A stretch of 64,000 nt of DNA, taken from Comamonadaceae bacterium (lineage in GTDB: Bacteria > Pseudomonadota > Gammaproteobacteria > Burkholderiales > Burkholderiaceae_C). The notes under the pieces were generated by a model. That model was not told where the DNA came from. It did not search any database and saw nothing but the letters and a program-made list of their open reading frames with translations. Below are positions 36,360 through 44,751 of this stretch, piece by piece (within the stretch, counting starts at the first letter, position 1; every line of letters begins with the position of its first letter). Made by a program: the position numbers and the translations under genes. Location: positions 62,001 through 126,000 of the forward strand of contig JAJTEW010000012.1 in NCBI GenBank assembly GCA_021299875.1, read 5' to 3'.

Positions 36360-38110
36360 TGGCCCCAATGAATTCGACGACAACCGCTCCCTCTCACAGC
36401 ACCACGGCGCGCTTTTTTTTAGAAGGTTTGCAAGAAACGGGCATCCGGTACTTGTTTTCCAACTTGGGCACCGACCATGTGACCCTGATTGACGAGATGG
36501 CCCGCCTGCAAGCCGAAGGGCAAGCCATGCCCGAAGTGGTGCTGTGCCCGCATGAAAACGTGGCCATCCACATGGCGGGGGGGTATGCCGCGGTCACAGG
36601 GCAAGGGCAGGGCGTCATGGTGCATGTGGACGCGGGCACCGCCAACGCCGCCATGGGCATGCACAACCTCATGCGGGCGCGTTTGCCGGTGTTGCTCATG
36701 GCAGGCAAATCGCCCTATGCCTTGCACGCTGAAGTACCGGGTGCGCGTGATAACTATGTGCACTATGTGCAAGACCCCTTTGACATCGCTTCTTTGGTGC
36801 GCCCCTACGTCAAGTGGGAGTACAACCTGCCTTCTGGTGTGGTGGCCAAAGAGGTGGTGCGCCGCGCGCACAGTGTCATGCACACCGAGCCTGCGGGTCC
36901 GGTTTATTTGACGCTGCCGCGAGAGACCTTGATCCAGCCTTGGGCGCATGAACAGGTCAAGTCTTACTCGGCCGAGCGTTACGGCGCGGTGCGCATGGGG
37001 GCCTTGCCTGCCGAAGCCACTTTGCAAATTGCGCGTGAACTGATGGCGGCCGATAACCCCTTGGTCATCACCTCTTATCTGGGGCGCAAGCCTGAGGCTG
37101 TTCACGCGCTCGAGACACTGGCTCAGTTGTGTGGCATTCGCGTGGTGGAGTTCAGCCCGAGTTGGTTGTGCATATCGCGCGAATCGCCTTGCTTTTTTGG
37201 TTTTGACCCGACGCCGCTGTTGCCGGAGACCGATTGGGGTTTGCTGTTGGACATCGACGTGCCTTGGTTGCCGCACCAAACGCAAGCCAGGAAGGACACA
37301 CGTTGGGTGCACATCGATGTTGACCCCATCAAGAAAGACTTTCCGAGTTGGGGGTTCGCCAGCGATGTGCGGTGGCCGGCTGACTGCGCGCAGGCCCTGC
37401 GCGACCTGCACCAGGCTGTGCTGACGCTGGCCGACGAGGCCTTCCATCAGAAAGTGGCCGAGCGCATGGCCACTTGGCCAGCGCAGCGCCAGCAGCGACT
37501 GGCGCGTGTGGCCGCCGCTGCCGCAAACCCCGGTCCCGAAGAGGCCCTGAACCCCGCTTGGGTGTGCGCTCAAATTGGCTTGCAACTGCGCCCGGATGAT
37601 GTGGTCATCAACGAAGCCATCCGCAATTCACCCGCGGTGTTGCAGCAAATTGCACGCACCCAAGCCATGAGTTTTCTGGGCGGGGCGGGCGGTGGCTTGG
37701 GTTACAGCGCGGGCATGGCGCTGGGCGTCAAATTGGCCCGACCACACGACCGCGTGGTGCACATCGAAGGCGATGGCGGTTTCCATTTTTCAACCCCCAC
37801 CTCGGTCTATGCCGTGGCGCAAGCGCAAGGTCTGCCCATCTTCACTGTGGTGCTGGACAACGGCGGCTGGCAAGCCGTCAAGGAAGCCGTGCTGCGCGTG
37901 CACCCCGATGGGCCTGCGGCTCAAGCGGGTGACTTCCAGGCGCGCTTGCGTGGCGAACAGCGCCGATTTGAACAAGTGGCCCAGGCCTTTGGTGCGCACG
38001 GCGAACGGGTCACCCGCGCCGAAGACTTGCCTGCGGCCATCGCGCGTTGTTTGCAGGCACTGGACGCAGGCCGCGCCGCTTTGCTGGTGGCTTCGGTGGC
38101 CAAGATTTGA
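36359..38110 (+). CDS. thiamine-pyrophosphate-dependent enzyme (acetolactate synthase/decarboxylase-like)
   Basis: A 583-aa three-domain TPP enzyme. The N-terminal Pyr domain has the catalytic Glu in LCPHENVAIHMAGGYA. A central domain follows. The C-terminal PP domain holds the Mg/TPP motif GDGGFHFS ... LDNGGW. Annotation pipelines would call it acetolactate synthase large subunit, but there is no small subunit. Its place behind an aldehyde dehydrogenase and before two aromatic hydroxylases suggests a 2-oxo-acid decarboxylase such as benzoylformate or phenylpyruvate decarboxylase. The substrate is not determined. ATG 36359 overlaps the preceding TGA; ATG 36368 is an alternative. Confidence 0.8.
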   Translation: MAPMNSTTTAPSHSTTARFFLEGLQETGIRYLFSNLGTDHVTLIDEMARLQAEGQAMPEVVLCPHENVAIHMAGGYAAVTGQGQGVMVHVDAGTANAAMGMHNLMRARLPVLLMAGKSPYALHAEVPGARDNYVHYVQDPFDIASLVRPYVKWEYNLPSGVVAKEVVRRAHSVMHTEPAGPVYLTLPRETLIQPWAHEQVKSYSAERYGAVRMGALPAEATLQIARELMAADNPLVITSYLGRKPEAVHALETLAQLCGIRVVEFSPSWLCISRESPCFFGFDPTPLLPETDWGLLLDIDVPWLPHQTQARKDTRWVHIDVDPIKKDFPSWGFASDVRWPADCAQALRDLHQAVLTLADEAFHQKVAERMATWPAQRQQRLARVAAAAANPGPEEALNPAWVCAQIGLQLRPDDVVINEAIRNSPAVLQQIARTQAMSFLGGAGGGLGYSAGMALGVKLARPHDRVVHIEGDGGFHFSTPTSVYAVAQAQGLPIFTVVLDNGGWQAVKEAVLRVHPDGPAAQAGDFQARLRGEQRRFEQVAQAFGAHGERVTRAEDLPAAIARCLQALDAGRAALLVASVAKI

Positions 38111-38141
38111 TATCCATCCCCACTCAAACAGGAGACAAACC

Positions 38142-39143
38142 ATGAAAACTCGCCCCACATCCCCCGCACGCCGCAAGCTGGTGGCCGCTGCCGCCTTGTC
38201 CATGGCGGCATCTTTGGCCACTTTGGCCCCGACCCTGTCTTGGGCACAAGCGGCTTGGCCCAACAAGGCCGTGCGCATTGTGGTGCCCTATGCGCCGGGT
38301 GGTGCGAATGACATTTTGGCCCGTGTGGTGGCTGAAAAATTGGCGCCGTCATTGGGTCAGCCTGTGTTGGTTGAAAACAAGCCCGGAGCAGGCGCTGCTG
38401 TGGGAACTGAATTTGTGGTCAAGGCCCCGCCCGACGGCTACACCCTGCTCATGGCGGCCAGTGGCCCCATCGTGTTCAACCCGGCACTGGTGGCTAAGCT
38501 GTCTTACAACCCGATCACCGATCTGGTGCCTATTTCCATGGCGGGCTCGTTCCCCATGATCTTGGCCGTCAACGAGGCCTCGCCTGCCAAGACCTTCAAC
38601 GAGTTGGTCGCCTTGACCAAGGCCAATGCCGACAAAAGCAATTACTCCTACCCCTCGGCTTCCTTTCAGCTGGTCATGGAATTGGTCAAGGCCAAGTCCG
38701 GCTTGAAGGCGCTGAATGTGCCCTACCAAGGCAGCGCCCCATCTATCAATGCGGTGCTCACACAAGAAGTGCAGATGACCTTGATCGACTCTGGCCCCAT
38801 CGCTGCCTTGGTCAAGTCGGGCAAGCTGCGTGCCTTGGCCGTCACCTCCGAGCAGCGTTTGGCCAGCTACCCACAAGTGCCCACGCTCAAAGAGCAGGGC
38901 ATCGATTTGGCGGTGAATTTCTGGAGTGGTTTGTTGGCCCCGGCCGGCACGCCTGCGCCCATCGTCAGGCGCTTGCAGGAAGAGATGGCCCGCATCATGG
39001 CCTTGCCCGATGTGGCCGAACGCATGGCCAAACTCGACATCCGTCCCGTGGGTGGCACCAGCGCCGAATTTGCGCGGACCATTGCCACTGAAATCCCACT
39101 TTGGACCCAGGTCGCTAAAGACAACAACATCAAGGCGCAATGA
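38142..39143 (+). CDS. Bug/TctC-family tripartite tricarboxylate receptor
   Basis: A 333-aa periplasmic receptor. The signal peptide ends around LSWAQA. WPNKAVRIVVPYAPGGANDI is the Bug family N-terminal signature, PPDGYTLLMAASGP and LKALNVPYQGSAPSINAVL follow. AGGAGAC precedes ATG 38142. No tctA or tctB is near, as is usual for Bug genes in Burkholderiales. It likely binds the carboxylated substrate of the surrounding operon. Its end overlaps the next gene (ATGA). Confidence 0.92.
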   Translation: MKTRPTSPARRKLVAAAALSMAASLATLAPTLSWAQAAWPNKAVRIVVPYAPGGANDILARVVAEKLAPSLGQPVLVENKPGAGAAVGTEFVVKAPPDGYTLLMAASGPIVFNPALVAKLSYNPITDLVPISMAGSFPMILAVNEASPAKTFNELVALTKANADKSNYSYPSASFQLVMELVKAKSGLKALNVPYQGSAPSINAVLTQEVQMTLIDSGPIAALVKSGKLRALAVTSEQRLASYPQVPTLKEQGIDLAVNFWSGLLAPAGTPAPIVRRLQEEMARIMALPDVAERMAKLDIRPVGGTSAEFARTIATEIPLWTQVAKDNNIKAQ

Positions 39144-40336
39144 GCACACCCCAGCGCATCGCCATTGCCGGGGCGGGCATTGCCGGTTTGACCACCGCCC
39201 TGGCCTTGCTGCAGCAAGGTTTGAAGGTCGATGTGTTCGAGCAAGCCTCGCAACTGGGCGAGTTGGGTGCGGGCTTGCAGATCTCGCCCAACGGTTCGCG
39301 TGTCTTGCTGGCGCTGGGCCTGGGCGATGCTTTGCAACGCTGCGTCAGCCAGGCCCGTGGCAAAGAAATACGGATGTGGAACACCGGCCAGCGCTGGAAA
39401 CTTTTTGACTTGGGCGACGATTGCCTGGCGCGTTTTGGTGCCCCTTACTGGATGGTGCACCGGGGCGACTTGCACCGGGTCTTGCTGGACGCTTTTGAGG
39501 CGCGTTCAGACCGGCCCGTGCGCTTGAATGCGCGGGTGGTCAAAGCGCGCAGCACGGCTTGGGGCGTGACGTTCGCGTTGAACGACGGCTCTGAGCACAG
39601 TGCCCGCGCTTTGCTGGCGGCCGACGGTGTGCACTCGGTGCTGCGTGAACAATTGCTGGGTGAAGACAAGGCGCAATTCATCGGCTTGCTGGCTTGGCGC
39701 GGGCTGGTCCCGGTGGGGCGCGTGTCTGAACACCTGCGGGCGCAGGTCGGCACCAATTGGGTTGGCCCTGGGGCGCACGTCATCACTTACCCGGTACGCG
39801 CAGGTGAGCTGATGAACGTGGTGGGCATCATCGAGCGCGAAGGCTGGCGCAGCGAGTCCTGGACCGAGCGTGGTACCCACGCCGAGCTGCTGCAAGATTT
39901 TGGCCACTGGCATGCCGACGTCTGCGAGTTGATGTCGGCCATTGAGCAACCCTTCAAATGGGCCTTGCTGGGCCGCGCCCCGAAAACGGGCTGGGCGCAA
40001 GGCCATATTGGCTTGATGGGCGACGCCGCGCACCCCACCTTGCCGTTTTTGGCGCAGGGCGCCAACATGGCCATCGAAGATGCCGCCGTCATGGCGCGTT
40101 GCCTGGCCTTGGATGAACCGACCGAACAAGCCTTGGCCCGGTATGAAAAACTGCGCTGGCAGCGCACCGCCGACATCGTCAACCGTTCGCGCGACAACGC
40201 CCTGCGCTTTCACAACCCCCAGTTGTCGGACCCGGCCAAAGCGGTGGACTATGTCAGCAGCGAATGGGCGCCCGAAAAAGTCCGCCGCCGCTATGACTGG
40301 ATGTTTGAATACGACCCTTTGAAAGTCCCCCTATGA
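39140..40336 (+). CDS. FAD-dependent aromatic monooxygenase (salicylate hydroxylase-like)
   Basis: A 398-aa group A flavoprotein hydroxylase. N-terminal RIAIAGAGIAGLTTALALLQ, then ADGVHSVLRE, then GLMGDAAHPTLPFLAQGANM. It resembles salicylate 1-hydroxylase and 6-hydroxynicotinate 3-monooxygenase. It overlaps the Bug gene by 4 bp at its start and the next hydroxylase gene by 4 bp (ATGA) at its end, so the three are translated together. The substrate is unknown. Confidence 0.88.
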   Translation: MSTPQRIAIAGAGIAGLTTALALLQQGLKVDVFEQASQLGELGAGLQISPNGSRVLLALGLGDALQRCVSQARGKEIRMWNTGQRWKLFDLGDDCLARFGAPYWMVHRGDLHRVLLDAFEARSDRPVRLNARVVKARSTAWGVTFALNDGSEHSARALLAADGVHSVLREQLLGEDKAQFIGLLAWRGLVPVGRVSEHLRAQVGTNWVGPGAHVITYPVRAGELMNVVGIIEREGWRSESWTERGTHAELLQDFGHWHADVCELMSAIEQPFKWALLGRAPKTGWAQGHIGLMGDAAHPTLPFLAQGANMAIEDAAVMARCLALDEPTEQALARYEKLRWQRTADIVNRSRDNALRFHNPQLSDPAKAVDYVSSEWAPEKVRRRYDWMFEYDPLKVPL

Positions 40337-42006
40337 GTCTGGATGCGCCTGTTTTGGTGGTGGGCGCGGGGCCTGTGGGCATGACCCTGGCCCTGTGTTT
40401 GGCGCGCCGCGGCATCGCTTGCACCTTGGTCGAAATGCGGCCTGCTGGCGCGCTGCCTGACGTCAAGTGCAACCACATCTCGGCCCGCAGCATGGAGCTG
40501 TTTCGCACGCTGGGCCTGGCCCAAGACCTGCGTGCAGCTGGCCTGCCCGACGATTACCCACACGATGTGTCTTACCGCACCAGCACCGTGGGACAAGAAA
40601 TTGCCCGCATCCACATTCCCGGGCGCAGCACCCGCCTGACCGACCACAGCGGCCCCGACGGCGATTGGCCCACGCCCGAGCCACCCCACCGCATCAACCA
40701 GCGCTACATCGAGCCGATCTTGGCGGGGCATGTGGCCCAGCAAGGCTTGATCACCACCCTTTACCGGCACCAGGTGCTCGACTTCGAACCCAGCGACGAC
40801 CAGGTGAGCGTGCGCATTCAAAACCTGGACACGCCCGATGCGCCCCCGCTGCAAATGCAAGCGGCCTACCTGGTGGGCTGCGACGGCGGCCGCTCGGTGG
40901 TGCGCAAAACCATGGGGGCCCAACTGGTGGGCGATGAGGTGGTGCAGCGCGTGCAGAGCACCTGCATCCGCGCCCCTGGCCTGCTGGCGCGCCTGCAGGC
41001 CCCGGCCGCTTGGGCCATGTTCACCGTCAACCCTCGGCGCAGCGGCAACATTTACGCCATCGACGGCCAAGAGGTCTGGCTCATCCACAACTACCTGCGC
41101 GACCACGAAACCGACTTTGACGCGGTGGACCGCGATTGGGCCATCCGCACCATTTTGGGCGTGGGCGAAGACTTTGAGTATGAACAGATGAGCCGGGAAG
41201 ACTGGATTGGCCGCCGCTTGGTGAGTGACAAGCTGCGCCAAGGCCGCGTGTTTTTGGCCGGTGACGCCGCTCACCTGTGGGTGCCCTATGCCGGTTATGG
41301 CATGAACGCGGGCCTGGCCGATGCGGCCAATCTGGCTTGGCACCTGTCGGCGCAAATCGAAGGCTGGGCCGCACCCGAAGCCTTGTCGGCCTACGAAAAA
41401 GAGCGCCACCCGATCACCGAACAGGTCTCACGCTTTGCCATGAACCATGCGCACGCCATGAGCCAGCGCCGCCGCGAGATCCCTTTGAATCTGGAAGACG
41501 ACAGCCCTGAAGGTCAGGCCGCACGGGAGGCGTTTGGTCAAAACTTGTACGAGCTGAACGTGCAGCAATACTGCTGTGCGGGTCTGAACTTTGGTTATTA
41601 CTACGACCAGTCGCCCGTCATGGTGTACGACGGCGAGAAAGCGCCCGACTACAACATGGGCAGTTTCAAGGCATCGACGGTACCGGGCTGCCGTGCGCCG
41701 CATTTTTGGCTGGGTGAGGGGCAGTCGGTTTATGACGCCCTGGGCCCTGCTTACACCCTGCTGTGTCTGCAGTCAGACCCAGGTGATGCGGTTGAGGCTT
41801 TGCAAGCAGCCGCAGAACAATCGGGGATGCCGCTGCGTGTGCTGGATGTGTCCGGCTTGAAGGACTTGCCGACCGAATACCAACACCCTTTGCTCATGGT
41901 GCGGGCGGATGCCCATACGGTGTGGCGTGGGCATGGTCTGAATGAGGCAACGGCCACCGCCTTGGTGGCCCGTTTGTGTGGCCGCGCAGACTTCACTCCA
42001 GCTTGA
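40333..42006 (+). CDS. FAD-dependent phenol-type hydroxylase (MhpA/TfdB-like)
   Basis: A 557-aa flavoprotein monooxygenase. N-terminal LVVGAGPVGMTLALCLARRG, AYLVGCDGGRSVVRKTMGA in the middle, and VFLAGDAAHLWVPYAGYGMN. The C-terminal ~150 residues form the thioredoxin-like domain typical of MhpA/PheA/TfdB enzymes. In this operon it could hydroxylate a phenolic intermediate made by the preceding enzymes. No ring-cleavage dioxygenase follows. It overlaps the convergent Bug gene by 14 bp. Confidence 0.88.
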   Translation: MSLDAPVLVVGAGPVGMTLALCLARRGIACTLVEMRPAGALPDVKCNHISARSMELFRTLGLAQDLRAAGLPDDYPHDVSYRTSTVGQEIARIHIPGRSTRLTDHSGPDGDWPTPEPPHRINQRYIEPILAGHVAQQGLITTLYRHQVLDFEPSDDQVSVRIQNLDTPDAPPLQMQAAYLVGCDGGRSVVRKTMGAQLVGDEVVQRVQSTCIRAPGLLARLQAPAAWAMFTVNPRRSGNIYAIDGQEVWLIHNYLRDHETDFDAVDRDWAIRTILGVGEDFEYEQMSREDWIGRRLVSDKLRQGRVFLAGDAAHLWVPYAGYGMNAGLADAANLAWHLSAQIEGWAAPEALSAYEKERHPITEQVSRFAMNHAHAMSQRRREIPLNLEDDSPEGQAAREAFGQNLYELNVQQYCCAGLNFGYYYDQSPVMVYDGEKAPDYNMGSFKASTVPGCRAPHFWLGEGQSVYDALGPAYTLLCLQSDPGDAVEALQAAAEQSGMPLRVLDVSGLKDLPTEYQHPLLMVRADAHTVWRGHGLNEATATALVARLCGRADFTPA

Positions 42007-42952
42007 TGTTGGCCTTTTTGATCAAGTCACCAAAACGATCGAATTCCTGACGGTTCATTTGAGCAAACTGCTCGGGCGTCAGGTTGCTGGGCTCACCGCC
42101 CAGGCCTTTGAGTTTGGTCTGGATGTCGGGCATCTTCACAATTTTGGCCAACTCACTTTGCAGCCGGGCAATCACGTCGGGCGGCGTGCCGGTGGTCACG
42201 AACATGCCGTACCAAGTGCTCATTTCAAAACCGCGCACACCGGCCTCGGCCAATGTGGGCACTTGGGGCAACTCGCTGCTGCGGGTGGCGGTGGTCAAGG
42301 CCAAGGGTTTGAATTTGCCTGCCTTGATTTGGCTCATGGCCGATGAGGTGGTGTCGAACATGATCTGCACGTTGCCGCCGATGATGTCCAGATGCGCTTG
42401 GCTGCTGCCCCGGTAGGGCACATGGATGCTTTTTACCCCCGCGGCCAGGTTGAAGCCTTCGCCCGCGATGTGCTGGGTGCTGCCCACGCCAGAAGACGCG
42501 TACTTGAAGTCGTTGGGCTTGGCTTTCATCAAGGCCACCAGTTCGGCCACGTTGTTGGCCGGCACGTTGGCCCCCACCACCAGCACGTTGGGCACCGTCA
42601 CGATCAGGCCCACAGGCGTTAAGTCTTTGATCGGGTCGTAACCGAGCTTGATCAGATGCGGCGCGATGGCTTGTCCGGTGTTGGTGGCCACCAGCAAGGT
42701 GTGGCCGTCGGAAGGGGCTTTGGCGGTCAGGTCGGCAGCGATCGTGTTGGAGGCCCCTGGCTTGTTGTCCACCACAAAGGAGCCTTTGAACGCCTCGCCC
42801 ATTTTTTCGGCCAACATGCGGGCAATGATGTCGGTGCCACCGCCGGCGTTGGCCCCCACCATGATGCGCACCGGCTTGGTGGGGTAGTTTTGCGCCAGAC
42901 CCAGCAAAGGCGTGGCCAGCAGGGCAGCGAGCAGGATTTTTTTCAGCTTCAT
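41993..42952 (-). CDS. Bug/TctC-family tripartite tricarboxylate receptor
   Basis: A 319-aa periplasmic receptor with a short signal peptide (MKLKKILLAALLATPLLGLAQ) and the Bug motifs YPTKPVRIMVGANAGGGTDI and APSDGHTLLVATNTG. It lies downstream of the PdxA-like gene (29 bp gap) and is probably cotranscribed. Its C-terminus overlaps the convergent hydroxylase gene. The ligand may be the substrate for the PdxA-like dehydrogenase. Confidence 0.92.
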   Translation of the reverse strand: MKLKKILLAALLATPLLGLAQNYPTKPVRIMVGANAGGGTDIIARMLAEKMGEAFKGSFVVDNKPGASNTIAADLTAKAPSDGHTLLVATNTGQAIAPHLIKLGYDPIKDLTPVGLIVTVPNVLVVGANVPANNVAELVALMKAKPNDFKYASSGVGSTQHIAGEGFNLAAGVKSIHVPYRGSSQAHLDIIGGNVQIMFDTTSSAMSQIKAGKFKPLALTTATRSSELPQVPTLAEAGVRGFEMSTWYGMFVTTGTPPDVIARLQSELAKIVKMPDIQTKLKGLGGEPSNLTPEQFAQMNRQEFDRFGDLIKKANIKLE

Positions 42953-42981
42953 GACAAGGTCTCCTTGAGGTTGTTGCGTCG

Positions 42982-43932
42982 TTATGCGGTAGCGTGCTGG
43001 CGGTGGGCGGTGGCCATGCGGGTGGCCAACTCAAAAGCATTGGTCATGGCTTGCGGGTTGGCCACGCCCTGACCTGCGATGTCGTAAGCGGTGCCGTGGG
43101 CCGGCGTGGTGATGGGGCAGGGCAGGCCGCCATGCACCGTCACGCCTTGCTCAAAACCCATCAGCTTCATGGCGATCTGCCCTTGGTCGTGGTACATGGT
43201 CACCACGCCGTCGTAGCCGCCCGGCGAGCGGATGGCACGCACAAACGCGGTGTCGGCTGGAAAGGGGCCATCGGCCACAAAACCCATGGCGGCGGCTTGC
43301 TGCACACCAGGCGTGATGATGCGGCCTTCCTCGTCGCCATAGTTGCCGTTGTCGCCGTTGTGCGGGTTGAGTCCACAGACCGCGATGCGCGGTTTGCTCA
43401 CACCAGAGGCCTGCAGGGCCTGCGAAATCATGCGGATGGCGTCAGCCACTTTGTCCGGGCTCAGCAGGCTGGCGACTTCGTTCAGGGGGACATGCGAGGT
43501 CACGCGCGCGGTCCAGAGGTTTTTCAGCACATTGAGTTCGCCGCACACGCCGCTGTAGTGCATGTGTTCGGCAAACCAGCGCAGTTCGTCTTCTTGCGTC
43601 ATGCCGCCTTGGCGCAGGGCCGATTTGTTCAGCGGGGCAAAGCAAAAAGCATCGGCTTGGCCTGCCATGACCAAATCGACCCCGGCTGCCAAGGCCTCGA
43701 CCATGTAGCGGCCGTTGAGAGCGGTGGCCTGACCGCGCTCAAACCTTGGGGCTCGGTAACCAGACCAGTCGTGCCAGTGCATCTCTTGGGGCACGCTGAT
43801 CGTGTCCTTTTGTCCGATCAAGATGACCCGCGCTTGCTTTGGCCAAGTCGGGTTTTGCAGCATTTTTTCGACCAATTCAGGGCCGATGCCCGCCGGATCG
43901 CCTGTGAAAAGAGCCAGGGTTGGCAAAGACAT
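42982..43932 (-). CDS. PdxA-family 4-hydroxythreonine-4-phosphate dehydrogenase-like protein
   Basis: A 316-aa NAD-dependent dehydrogenase of the PdxA/PdxA2 family. ALFTGDPAGIGPELVEKML, CFAPLNKSALRQGG, and MYHDQGQIAMKLMGF contain the nucleotide and metal-binding residues (His in YHDQG). Paired with a divergent GntR regulator and a Bug receptor, it is more likely a catabolic PdxA2-type (D-threonate/erythronate-like) or TphB-type enzyme than part of vitamin B6 synthesis. The DUF1537 kinase that normally goes with PdxA2 is absent. GGAAG precedes ATG 43932; the frame to 44058 crosses the operator. Confidence 0.87.
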   Translation of the reverse strand: MSLPTLALFTGDPAGIGPELVEKMLQNPTWPKQARVILIGQKDTISVPQEMHWHDWSGYRAPRFERGQATALNGRYMVEALAAGVDLVMAGQADAFCFAPLNKSALRQGGMTQEDELRWFAEHMHYSGVCGELNVLKNLWTARVTSHVPLNEVASLLSPDKVADAIRMISQALQASGVSKPRIAVCGLNPHNGDNGNYGDEEGRIITPGVQQAAAMGFVADGPFPADTAFVRAIRSPGGYDGVVTMYHDQGQIAMKLMGFEQGVTVHGGLPCPITTPAHGTAYDIAGQGVANPQAMTNAFELATRMATAHRQHATA

Positions 43933-43973
43933 GTTGGAAACTTCCATCAAAAAGAGGTGCGCATTGCTGCGTA

Positions 43974-43989
43974 ATCCGTAATTACGGAT
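43974..43989. promoter_or_regulatory. 16-bp palindrome between the pdxA-like and gntR genes
   Basis: ATCCGTAATTACGGAT is a perfect palindrome centred 49 bp from the pdxA-like ATG and 67 bp from the gntR ATG. It is the obvious operator for the divergently encoded GntR protein. It is directly followed by AATCCTAG (43990-43997), a one-base variant of the AACCCTAG motif. Confidence 0.6.
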
Positions 43990-44048
43990 AATCCTAGGTG
44001 GGAGCACAGAGTGGGTCAAGCTCTGGTTTTCCCCGATACTTGGCAACC

Positions 44049-44711
44049 ATGTCTTCACAAGATCCTTCCAGATTGATCGAGCGCGTGACGCTCCACGAAG
44101 AAGTCACCCACCGTTTGCGTGACATGATCGTGTCTTTGCGCTTGCGGCCGGGTGAGCGCATCCAAGAGATGGAGGTGGCCCAGCTGCTGGGCGTCTCCCG
44201 AACCCCTGTGCGCGAAGCCATCAAAGTGCTCACGGCCGAGGGGCTGGTCGAACTCTTGCCGTTGCGCGGCGCCATCGTGAAGGTTTTTTCGGCCAAAGAC
44301 GCCCGCGACATGCTCGAGGTGATCGCGCTGGTGGAGTCCTATGCCGGAGAGTTGGCCTGTCAGGCCAGCCAAGACAAAATCGACGAGATCTTGGCAATGC
44401 ACCGGCAAATGCAGACGCTTTATGAAGCGCGGAATAGACCGGCCTATTTCGCGCTGAACCAGCGCATCCACGATGCGCTGATTGCCTTGGCCGACAACGA
44501 CACCTTGAGCATGACCCACGCCACTTTGAGCAAGCGCATGCGAAGTTTGCGCTACAGCGGCAACGCCACGCCCGAAAATTGGAGCGCCGCCATGGGCGAA
44601 CATGCGCAAATGATGGTCGCATTGGCCGCGCGCGACGGCCGCGCCCTGTCCCGCATCATGGGCGAGCACATCCGCAACACGTGGCCGCGCATCAAAGACG
44701 TGGTGAACTGA
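44049..44711 (+). CDS. GntR-family (FadR/VanR type) regulator
   Basis: A 220-aa repressor-type protein. The N-terminal winged HTH is IQEMEVAQLLGVSRTPVREA. The C-terminal FCD ligand domain spans about residues 85-215, with metal-binding His candidates in NQRIHDAL and GEHAQMMVAL. It should control the divergent pdxA-like/Bug pair, and perhaps the MFS gene 40 bp downstream, in response to a carboxylate ligand. ATG 44049 starts the conserved protein. Confidence 0.9.
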   Translation: MSSQDPSRLIERVTLHEEVTHRLRDMIVSLRLRPGERIQEMEVAQLLGVSRTPVREAIKVLTAEGLVELLPLRGAIVKVFSAKDARDMLEVIALVESYAGELACQASQDKIDEILAMHRQMQTLYEARNRPAYFALNQRIHDALIALADNDTLSMTHATLSKRMRSLRYSGNATPENWSAAMGEHAQMMVALAARDGRALSRIMGEHIRNTWPRIKDVVN

Positions 44712-44751
44712 AGCGACAAGCTTACCGCTGGCGGCCTGCTAAGCTGACAGC

